DNA of 64,000 nucleotides from Salminus brasiliensis (lineage: Eukaryota; Chordata; Actinopteri; Characiformes; Bryconidae), in assembly GCF_030463535.1 (NCBI RefSeq), contig NC_132893.1, positions 28,832,782 to 28,896,781 on the forward strand, given 5' to 3'. Both the position numbers and the translations under genes were made by a program. Under the pieces are notes generated by a model. It saw nothing but the letters and a program-made list of their open reading frames with translations. It searched no databases and was not told the DNA's origin. Positions 55,118 to 64,000 of the stretch are shown here, piece after piece (position 1 is the first letter of the stretch; every line of letters starts with the position of its first letter).

Positions 55118-56776
55118 CTAAAGGAAATAAAGGAACAGGTTTGAACCAAGGCAATATAAGCACTGTGAATGACAACTAAAACTGGAGAAATGCTAAAAAA
55201 AAATGACCTTTCGAGTCAAAGAACAGCTTTCCAGATCTGCAGGCTCTGTTTTCAGACACTTCGTCTTTCCGATGAGTGCGTTGATCTTGAAGTCGATCAT
55301 GTTGGTGACCTGCAAATACAAACGTGCCTTATGGTAGATGGACTACCCATTGAGACTAAACTAGACCATATACATGCAGCTTCTGTATTTGGAACCTGTC
55401 AAAAGAAGACAATGCCATACCTGTGTGCGTGCAGATGTAACCTCCAGAAGCTTGAAATACTTCTTGGCCTTGGATCTCATATTGAACTTATCCACAGCTG
55501 TCTTAGCTGCTTCTTGGACATCCTGCCTTTCAGGGTGGGCTTCTGACCAGCCTCCCAAGGGCTGCACATTTACTTTAAGTGGAGAAAAGAGACAGGACAG
55601 GTAGGTCAGAGGTTAGAATATGGATTTCTATAAAAGGTATCAGTCATTTAAAACAGAGATCTGATGCATTTATGCTGTGGATACTAGTGGTCCACCTCCT
55701 GACATTAAAGCTGCACTGTCATGGACACTATACAAGGTCCTGTTATAGGCAGAGGCCACATTTTGAGTGACTACACTCTCAACAGATGTACTGTGTGTTT
55801 TAAGAGCTAGATGTTTGCCTTACTTTTAACACAATTTAAAAATGTGTATATCCTAAACAATGTAATACAGAGTGGCTTGGTGTGAAATGTGCAAGGCAGA
55901 GTTGTTCATAGTGGTGGAGAATATAACCAGACGTCTGAAAAGCTGAAAGTTAGGACAAAAAAACGGGTGTGACTATGTTGGCTGGTGGCTGAAACTTTGG
56001 TTTACAACAGGTTTACAATCGTTTTGAGAAGATGGTCTAATCCTTTAACAGTGGAAGTGAACATGCAGAGCGTTGGAAAGTGGATTTACCACTATTTTAC
56101 TATTGTCAACATTACTTATAAAACCTCAGATACCATTTATAGGCTCACTGGTGGGCGTTGGATACTAAATAAAATTGGATGTATTGTTGTATAAGTTGTG
56201 ACATTGCAACCCCTGGTTTCGGTCACCACCACTGTAAAGATACTGTAAAGAATTGGTGGGTTTCTCTACAATGACCCATTTCACACCAACTAACTCTGAT
56301 GACTTTGTTTACATCTCAACTGAAGAAACTGTGACAGAAGGTCTGAAAAATCGGCGAAATTCCCCTTTAAAATGAACCGTGTTCAGATTTTAACACACAG
56401 GCGTGTCAGAAACATGCTGAATTCTTGTGGCCTCACTTTTGACAGCATTGCGTGTTAACGTGTAGGCCTACACACTCAATATACAGCATATATAATCTGT
56501 TCTGAATGCACAAGCAAGCCTGCAAACCCATATAAATACCACTAAATCCCACTTAACATCCATAAAAATGAAAGCATACTAATAAATACATATTAAAATG
56601 CACAGAACAACTCAAAAACACTTTATATTACTTCCTCTTAATCAGTAAATCAATGAATAAAGCTGTAAGAGAGTCTACTCACTTGTTGTAATCTCTTCCT
56701 CCTCGATGGGTGGCTGGGCTTGGCTCAGCTGGACTGCTGAGAACAAACCCAACAGCAGGACGAGGTACAGATCCAT
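55037..56776 (-). CDS. Secreted type-2 cystatin-like protein, four exons, 142 residues
   Basis: Type-2 cystatins are small secreted inhibitors of papain-like cysteine proteases. This one has a signal peptide ([20 protein letters not shown]), an acidic stretch [10 protein letters not shown], then LGGWSEA with the N-terminal glycine of the inhibitory site, a helix ([14 protein letters not shown]) and four cysteines in the type-2 spacing (TKC, ESC, MCK, SCK). The central QVVAG loop is replaced by QVTNM, and the second-hairpin PW is not present (FNPRTD). Inhibition may therefore be weak, or the protein may serve another role; that is inference. Exon phases agree throughout (94, 152, 102 and 81 nt). 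I cannot name the exact cystatin. Confidence 0.88.
55208..55309 (-). CDS. cystatin-like exon 3: central loop and first disulfide
   Basis: Encodes [20 protein letters not shown] then [14 protein letters not shown], with two cysteines. Acceptor ATTTGCAG, donor GTCATT (weak). Confidence 0.88.
55421..55572 (-). CDS. cystatin-like exon 2: inhibitory N-terminal segment and helix
   Basis: Encodes [20 protein letters not shown] and the helix to EVTSARTQ. Acceptor CCACTTAAAG, donor GTATGG. Ends in phase 0 just inside the QVxxx loop. Confidence 0.9.
56683..56776 (-). CDS. cystatin-like exon 1: signal peptide
   Basis: Start codon 56776-56774, hydrophobic signal peptide, then [11 protein letters not shown]. 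Donor GTGAGT. Confidence 0.88.
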
Positions 56777-57011
56777 TCTTCCTTTAGTTGTGTTCTCTTG
56801 AAGGCAGGAACGAGGGAGTGCCACAGAGATGAAAAGGAGAGAGTGAAGGAGTTCCTTTAGCTGCAGAATGTCAGACCAGGCTGATAGCTCACACCCTTCC
56901 TGGCAGGGTGGGTGGAGTGTGTGAGCTTTATAGAATGCCAGACTCTGAGTGAGTGTGTGTGTGTGCGCATGTACATGTGTGTATACAATGAGTCAGTGGA
57001 CTTCTGTCTGT

Positions 57012-57060
57012 GTGTATATGTATGCATGTGTGTGTGTGTGTGTGGATGTGAGTTTGCTGG

Positions 57061-57098
<38 letters not shown>

Positions 57099-57105
57099 GA
57101 GAGAA
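57012..57105. repeat. (GT)n and (GA)n microsatellites
   Basis: GT-rich to about 57045 and GA repeats at 57061-57105, upstream of the cystatin-like start codon. Confidence 0.95.
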
Positions 57106-57570
57106 AAGTTAATCTTATTACTGCTTTAAGCCTGTAGCCTGCTGTCCGTAGGCTGCTTCCTATCAGCACCAGCTTCTGTCTTCTGTGAGCGCTGCTAAAC
57201 ACGGGTGAAGAATTATGTGAAGAGTGAAGGCAGCTAAATCTAAGGCTTAACGCCAAGGCTGCAACTTTGGGTTAAACTTTATAGGCGTGGAAAAGGACTT
57301 TAAAAATAAAACAGATATTTTTTATTATTATTTTCACATCTCTTGTGACTGTTCCCAGCTTCCATACTTCTGATCATTCAAAATGAAGCTGTCTGTAATG
57401 AAGGCACTTTATATGGGTCATTTTGCATTTATATTGTCCATGCAGAATGCAAAAACTAACAATTTTGTTTAAAAAATCTACAGGGACGGATTCATTAATG
57501 AAAAAAAAAACGTATGAAGAACATTAAGAAGGTCATAAAAACAACAGCGTCCAAATAACCCACCCATTCA

Positions 57571-58035
57571 TTAACATTTACATTTAAGGCATTTAGCAGA
57601 CGCTCTTATCCAGAGCGACTTACAAAAGTGCTTTGCTATTTACCCAAGAAAGACCTCAGACCTTAGAATAGACTAATAGTTCAAAGATACCTTTAAGCTT
57701 TAGACATTACTAAGCACAAGTTAATAAGGTGACCATAGTACTCTGCTACTCGTCCAAGTATTCTCAGAAGAGGTGGGTCTTCAGTCTGCATTTGAAGACA
57801 GTGAGCGACTCGGCCGTTCGGACACCCAGGGGAAGTTCGTTCCACCACTTTGGTGCCAGGACAGAAAAAAAGCCTGGATGCTTGTCTTCCGTGGATTTTG
57901 AGGGATGGTGGGTCGAGCCGAGCCGTACTTGAAGCTCGAAGGGCTCTAGGTGCAGATCGGCTTTTGACCATTGCCATCAAGTATGGAGGGGCTGGTTCAT
58001 TCAGGCCTTTGTAGGCCAGCGTCAGGGTTTTGAAT
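57571..58035 (-). mobile_element. LINE 3' end of a third family, tail shared with the local SINE
   Basis: On the minus strand, fragments of the LINE C terminus (such as the P..W.ELP..VR.AESL..F...LKT region) can be read with frameshifts. The 3' tail reads AGTCGCTCTGGATAAGAGCG then CTGCTAAATGCC repeated toward AAATGTAAATG. The same tail ends the SINE copies at 7354 and 48734. Confidence 0.75.
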
Positions 58036-58350
58036 TCATACCCCCCCCAGCACTAGCAATGCTCCCGATACTAGGAGCGTAAGGACTTAACACATACATG
58101 TGAAGCCAGCCACCACCTCTTTTTCTAACTGACACCAACCAATGCAGCACTGCCAGACACCAGGTCCCCAGTTCCACCGCACCAGCTAACAGACGCCTGT
58201 GCTGGCCAACATCAGGGAGGGGAGAGAGCGCCAGCTACCCACCCGGAGAGAGACGGCCAGTTGTGCTCTTTCAGACTCTGGCCGCCGATGGCGAATCGAC
58301 GTGGCTTGAGATTTTCTTATCTGGGATTTTGTCCAGTTTGTGAAGACAAT
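58036..58350. repeat. Probable interspersed repeat next to the LINE fragment
   Basis: GC-richer block with GAGAGAGCGCCAGC and CACCCGGAGAGAGACGGCCA motifs. It looks like a dispersed fish repeat by memory, but there is no second copy in the window to prove it. Confidence 0.3.
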
Positions 58351-59616
58351 GGGATCCATCCCAGTTCAGTGCTCTGGGAGGTTTTCAGAACCACTGCTGT
58401 TTATGTTTCATTGGCATTTATTATCAGTAAAGCCAAAATGTTTACATAATTAATTATTAGACAGGTTGTAATTACCCACCACCACGAAATGACACCTATT
58501 CTAAACAACTTCCCTAAACTCCATGTTTGCGGTTTGTGAGGATGTGTTTCTGAAAATGCTTTAATACATCATGTGACACTGCCTGCCTTTCACATAGCAC
58601 AAATTCAGACACAATGTGGAATGTGCTACACGGTGACACCCCTCCCAGAACACAAAAGCACTGGCAAAACAAGCAGGCCGCCAGCCACAGAAAGGCTGAG
58701 CGATGCTGACACACCAGTACATCAGCCGCCGGCCTTCTGCGTCAATCCTGCGTTACCTAATTCCACTGCTCCGGCCTCTCCCGCCCAGCCATTCACACTT
58801 ACAAGCATGTTTTTCCACTGGAGCGTAAAATGCACCTGTTACCTTTTTCTGATCTTGATTTTCACTGCCATTATAAACATACAATAATTGCATTTCATCT
58901 TTTTAGATAAAGCATGCTTAGTTGATGTAAGGCTTGATAAAAGAGATGCTAACTTCAGATGTTCACTGAAGATACAAGGTCAAAATTGCTAAAGTTAATG
59001 GTCATCCAAATCTTTTCCAAGAACAGATGACCACCTCACTCAAACTGCATCCAGGTCTTTCAAATGTACAGGTGTAATCAATCAGTATCGACATGTTTGG
59101 TGTGTCCAAATTTTGCTTCTTCAGTTCAATGGAGATACAAGATCAACATTGCTCAAAATTCACCAAAAGTCACCAGTCAGTGTCAGTGATGTGGTTTAGG
59201 ATTCAGGGTCTGCATCCTTCAGAGGCTGTGTTTAAAGGCTGACTGCATCACAGCGACTAGGCTCATTTGTATGCAGCTGAGAAACCCGTCCTTCTTTTCC
59301 ATGGTAGCGAAGGATCTGATGGGTGGATCCTTCTCCAGCCAAGATATCCTGAGATTTACCGCGTGCCGGCGAGGAGATCAATGCATATAAAATGCATAGA
59401 AGCTACAAAATTAGGAGTTTTGTTTCATGGTGCAACGATAAGGGCAGGAACAGCAGTACAGCAGTACAGTACTGCATCCTTTGCGTCCTTCGAAGGATGG
59501 AGACCCTGAATTGGGACACATCTAATGACCTACTCTGAGCTCTGAACATCCTGATGCTGGAGACGACAACTGTACCTACTGTAATGAACTAATCTGTGTG
59601 ACTTTAATGAATACCA

Positions 59617-60073
59617 AGATCAGAATCAGAATCAGAATCAGAATCTCTTTATTTCACCAAGTATGTTACCCATACAAGGAATTTGTCTTGGTGAGAGCAA
59701 CACGCATGACAAGTAACAAAGAAACACAGAACACGGTCTTAAACTAAAGGAAAATGACACTAAACAATAAATAGGGTAGGGGATAAATTAAAAAAAAGTA
59801 GAAAGTACTAAAGGTAATAAAGGTAATAAAGAGCTGAAAAATATATTTACAGAAAAGAAAAGGACATCTGTACAGGTGTGCAAATAGTCATAGTGCAAAA
59901 TAGGCAGAGTGCAAATAACTGTTCAGTCCGGTTTGGTACAGTTCAGTGTAAGTTTAAAGGTTTACAGTGGGAGGTGACCACTGTGATTGAGGAGCGCTAC
60001 AGCTCTGGGGAAGAAGCTGTTAGCATGACGTGTTGTGCTGGTTTTGATGGACCGCAGTCTTCTACCCGATGGG
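59617..60073 (-). mobile_element. LINE 3' end, copy 2 of the same family
   Basis: Reverse-strand copy of the 3' UTR and last coding bases of the element at 2780-3543, beginning with (AGAATC)n tail on this strand. By eye nearly identical over about 450 bases. The 5' truncation is near 60073. Confidence 0.9.
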
Positions 60074-60254
60074 AGAAGTGTGTATGTGCATGTATTTACA
60101 GAACACATTTGGGTAACTATTGACTTCTAGTGTTTGTTAGCAATGTTAGGTTGATGTAAACGAGTTGCTAGTAAAAGAGGTGCTAATTACAGACAGTCTA
60201 CAGACACCTTGCACACGTTGGTGGAGTTTAACAGTTTAACAGATCCTCAGATTA

Positions 60255-60395
60255 ACATATAATTAACATATGAGCAGCGCAATACAGCCTCCTGTGGGGC
60301 TCCAACAGGTAACCCTTTGGTCTTACTACAGGTGCTAAGAGGCTGTTACACCTACTGTTTAGAGCCAGTATAGGGATTTCAGGGTTATTGTATCT
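60255..60395 (+). repeat. Local duplication, copy 1
   Basis: ACATATGAGCAGCGCAATAC, CCCTTTGGTCTTACTACAGG and TGCTAAGAGGCTGTTACACC recur at 62635-62865, which has extra sequence inserted. Confidence 0.85.
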
Positions 60396-62634
60396 GCCCA
60401 CAAGCTTTTGGGTGTCACAGATACAAGAAGATTCATGACTTGTTAGCTACATTAGCCTCAAAGCTCCACTGCAAAATGAAATAAGCAAACTTAAAACACC
60501 AAATGTGTCCCAGCCATTCATTTCCTTTAATAATAAGAGGTAAATCGTGAGAATTTGGTTATTCAGTAACCCATTCCTTTAATCAGTGATGGTCTGAGGT
60601 GCACAGTTAGGCCTAAAATGTGCACTTTAATACTTTAAACTGACACTGGCTGAGACAATTTAAGCCTGACTGAAAGTTTAGAGAGTTTTCAGTGAAGAAG
60701 CGCCATGGATGGAGAGGTTTAATCCAGCAGGGTTTAATCTGTGTCCTGAAAACTGGCCCAGAGTGCTTAAGCTTGTGTAGCTATATAGCTGAACTAAGGT
60801 AAAAGGCAATTACTGCATGTGGAAAATAACATCTACAGCAGATTCCCTGAGAAACTGATTTATTTAGAGCTTGAAATCTTTTGGTCATAGAAAATCATCT
60901 CCAAGATCTTTAGGAAGTCACCTCTATCTTATTTCTGGCCAGTGTCAACAGAGTTTAAGGAATACATTGACATCTTAAGGCCTTACCTGGGAAAACGAGG
61001 TGATCTGTAAAGCTTAACCCTGAGGCTCTAGCACTGAAACGGCCCAATCTGGCAGGTCTGCCTGAGCACCCAAGTGAACTCCTAAATCCCCCCTAACCAG
61101 TGTGTCTTCATTGGGTTACTTGGGTTAATATACAAAGCGGCTCATGTGTCAGGCCTGTTACACCAGAAAACTGAGACTCCACCTCATTTGTCATTTGATA
61201 AATTGAGCAATGAGCGTAAAAAGGGGGGAACTGAATAGTAAATGGTTATTATTTACACTTATTCACGATTATAAAATACAATTCCAACAATTAAACTATT
61301 TAAATCAGCTTGAAAAGAAGTGATTAATGAAAGGAGACTATTCACAAGTTCATTATTTGCGTTATTAGCCTCACTGATTAACTGACATTTACTCCTCTGC
61401 CTTTGTACTGCAGAGTTTAGGGCCAGCAGATGGCAGCGCTCATATTTCTCGCACTGCTTTGAGCTGTTTTTCACTTGCTACTCTTCTTTAGGCCTGAGCC
61501 AAAAGGTGCCCAGAGCCATGCAGCTCCCGGCCAAGTCCACAGTTTGGTGAATCAACACTATATGAATGATAAGGGATCTTAAGGGTGCTGGGTTTAAGCA
61601 CATGCATTTGGGATAACAGTGGGACAGTGCTGATTTGTTTTTGGCTTTTAATGCAGATCTTACTGCAGATGTTCTCAGAGCTCTGACAGCTTATTAAACA
61701 GGTGACACTCACGCTCCACCATGTTGGTCAGTGGACAAACCCATCCTCTGATTGTTCACACCCTGCTTCTTAAGGAACTTCTCAGCATTGTTGCAGGCTT
61801 TGCATCTAATTTGGAGGACGTTTGTAGAGCTTGATGTTTACACTGATGGTCCCTCAACCCATATTTTACTGGGGGTTGAACTACATTTAATTATTGATCA
61901 ATGACCAGAATTTACCAGAATTTAGCCTTTACTAGCTAGATTCTCCAGTCTGAACCGCACAGACCAGCTGGTGTTACTCCTGTAAGTGTCGTTTTCAAAG
62001 GCCGCCCTGCACTCTGGTCCACACTCAGCTGATGTAGAGATCGGCTGTGTCTGAAATCTACAAAATGCTGCCTACTTAGACAGGATGCTGAGTCAGGAAA
62101 GCACCTACGTGTTGTCTAAATAGACTTTTAGCAAGCTTAGCTTTTGTTTAGTGGGCGACATTGCTAGCTAACATTAATGGGCAATGACAACACTGCTAAA
62201 CGCACATATGTAGAGGTGAGAGGTCGATCCCTTAAGACAGAGTGGACAGCAAGGCATCTCAGTAGTGCCCTAAAAAGCAAACATATGCAATTCGGTCACA
62301 GCCGTGGTCTCAAAGGAGCGTTTCCCTTAAAAAGTAGGTAAACATTACATTAAATCACATTAAAATGTATGTAACGCTAATAATTAATTTTGATTGAAAG
62401 TGCACACGTTTATATAAAAAGAAAAATAATACTAAAAACAATATATATAAGTATTTGTACTTGTATTTTTTTTACTTTATTTTACAATTAACAAGCAAAA
62501 CAACATATATATGAATATATTATATTATAAATATGAACTAGTGACATAAAATAAAATTATATCAATAACTTAAATAAAAAAAATAATAAATATCTTAAAA
62601 AACGTCTCAAGGAAAATAACCAAATGAACATATA

Positions 62635-62865
62635 GTAAACATATGAGCAGCGCAATGCAGCCTCCTGTGAAGCTCATGTTGTTTTTATACTGAAGCCTGT
62701 AGGTCAGTCATAGTTTTGAGAAATTTGTCATAATTATTACAAATAAAAAACTCCCAAAAAAAACAGGTGACCCTTTGGTCTTACTATGGGTGCTAAGAGG
62801 CTGTTACACCTATGCAAGTACATGGTCACTGTTCAGAGCCAGGATAGGGATTTCAGGGTTTTCAG
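62635..62865 (+). repeat. Local duplication, copy 2
   Basis: ACATATGAGCAGCGCAATGC, then about 90 extra bases, then CCCTTTGGTCTTACTATGGG and GCTAAGAGGCTGTTACACCT. Confidence 0.85.
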
Positions 62866-63413
62866 GTTTTTTTTTTTTTTTACATAGCCTCGTAACTCCA
62901 CTGCACAACTAAATAAGCAAACTTTAGACACAAAATGATATTTAATTAAAAAAAAGTTTAAAAGGCAGATATGAGTATATGTGAAGCATCTTTACTTATG
63001 AATACAGACTTTTACAGCATGATTTGTCACTTAGCCAGATAACCTAAGCCTAAAGCTTAGGACTATCCAAATTAGAATATTACTAATCTTTTTTTATTAG
63101 GTTTAAGCTCTAGTTATCTGGCAAAGTATCAGTATTCAGTAAAGTATCAGTATCTTTATTCAGTATATTTATTAATGAATACAGAATGTGTACAGTGTGT
63201 GTTTTTATTTATTTATTTTTTAGAAATCTGCATAATTGCAACAGCTTTGCTTTTGTTATTATATTAACACATAAATCCTTAAGTTATTATTAAATTTCAT
63301 GTAAGAAAAACAGGAGACCACAGATTTCTTCAGCTCTACCGCTGCGTGTCTCTTCAGCTACATGATGTTGTGCTTCCTGGACTGACGGTGTTCGGACCAA
63401 TGGGAGACCTCAC

Positions 63414-63435
63414 CTCCCTCCCTCCCTCCCTCCCT

Positions 63436-63469
<34 letters not shown>
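63414..63469. repeat. (CCTC)n followed by (CA)n
   Basis: Six CCTC-type units then about 14 CA units, just before the possible first exon at the right edge. Confidence 0.95.
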
Positions 63470-63470
<1 letters not shown>

Positions 63471-64000
63471 AGCCAAGAGTGCTGGAGGAAGGGTGTCTGC
63501 GGGAAGGATATGATGTTGTAAGTGATGTAGCTGGTTATCTATATTTATTGTAGTCTGTTTAACTGAGAGTTAAATCTGCGCATCAGCTGCGGGGAAGTGA
63601 ACGGAGGCTAACCGGCGACCTGCAAACGTTAGCTAGCCTGTTAGCTAGCTAGCGCTAGCTACCTAGCTAGCAGCCTCCCTAGGGGTTATGCTGGGTAGCT
63701 GTAGCTGTTATCCACCTGCCAGTATACAAACGCGACACCCGTAACCATGTCTTGTTGCTTACCGTTGGCTACGATAACTTAATGTACCAGAGAGTCGAAG
63801 TGCTTCGCTGTTGTTGATGTTTGTTAGCTTTAAGCTAACGGACAGACTCCGGCTATTAGCTAGATAGCTACCAGGTTGCTGTTAGCAACACAATGGCAGC
63901 GGGTCGCAGGCTAGGATGCTCGCCTGGTTAGCTAGCTAGCTATAGTGCTACGTTTCAGCTTATATATCACTCTATATATTACTCAAAATATCCTCTTGGC
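63470..64000 (+). promoter_or_regulatory. Possible promoter and first exon of a further gene
   Basis: GC- and CpG-richer than the rest of the window. A strong donor GTAAGT at 63518 follows GGATATGATGTT, so an exon could end at 63517 with ATG ATG TT. Downstream, many TTAGCTAGC palindromes, a feature common at teleost 5' regions in my experience. No coding homology visible. Confidence 0.3.

Larger units (their letters stand above)
56777..63413. other. Intergenic region right of the cystatin-like gene
   Basis: Contains microsatellites, two LINE 3' ends in minus orientation (57571 and 59617), a possible repeat at 58036 and the duplicated blocks at 60255 and 62635. From 58351 to 59600 and 60400 to 62600 I see only AT-rich unique-looking sequence with no credible exon. 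Confidence 0.65.

Noticed and set aside
57693-57980. 95-codon minus-strand frame as a host gene
   Set aside because: Derived from a LINE 3' end; frame is shifted relative to the LINE protein.
59267-59509. 80-codon plus-strand frame
   Set aside because: Unsupported by homology or splice sites; ordinary chance frame.

Overview
The window is vertebrate nuclear DNA. Short exons with GT/AG splice sites sit in large AT-rich introns full of microsatellites, tRNA-derived SINEs, 3' ends of LINEs and Tc1-like DNA transposons. This repeat mix and the protein sequences point to a teleost fish. An otophysan (characin, catfish or cyprinid relative) is my inference from the SINE and LINE tails and is not proven. 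No CRISPR array, prokaryotic operon or structural RNA gene was seen.

Three protein-coding genes can be assembled exon by exon with matching splice phases. (1) musk, the muscle-specific receptor tyrosine kinase, lies on the minus strand from the start codon at 32002 to the left part of the window. It has a signal peptide, three Ig domains, a Frizzled-like cysteine-rich domain, a kringle domain, a transmembrane segment, an NPxY juxtamembrane motif and the start of the kinase. The rest of the kinase lies beyond position 1. Two micro-exons (7 nt and 24 nt) are needed to keep the frame. (2) rassf6 lies on the plus strand, 41469 to 53258, in ten coding exons. It encodes about 348 residues with RA and SARAH domains and ends in KTETTV. 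(3) A secreted type-2 cystatin-like gene lies on the minus strand, 56776 to 55037, in four exons (142 residues). musk and rassf6 are divergent, about 9.5 kb apart between start codons. rassf6 and the cystatin gene converge. The right edge (about 63.4 to 64 kb) looks like the promoter and first exon of a further gene.

Layout: 1-32 kb musk, with many transposon insertions in introns, including a 1.6 kb Tc1-like element with a frameshifted transposase at 10454-12047 and a large foldback in intron 1; 32-41 kb intergenic repeats and microsatellites; 41.4-53.5 kb rassf6; 54.7-56.8 kb cystatin; 57-63 kb LINE fragments and local duplications; 63.4-64 kb possible promoter.

I found no clearly new multi-gene system. 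The most notable items are the 7-nt musk micro-exon, the kringle-bearing fish MuSK, a (CT)n microsatellite that forms the polypyrimidine tract of a rassf6 splice acceptor, duplicated intronic blocks flanking a rassf6 exon, SINE heads arranged as a degenerate tandem array, a SINE/LINE pair sharing a 3' tail, and several nested or foldback elements.
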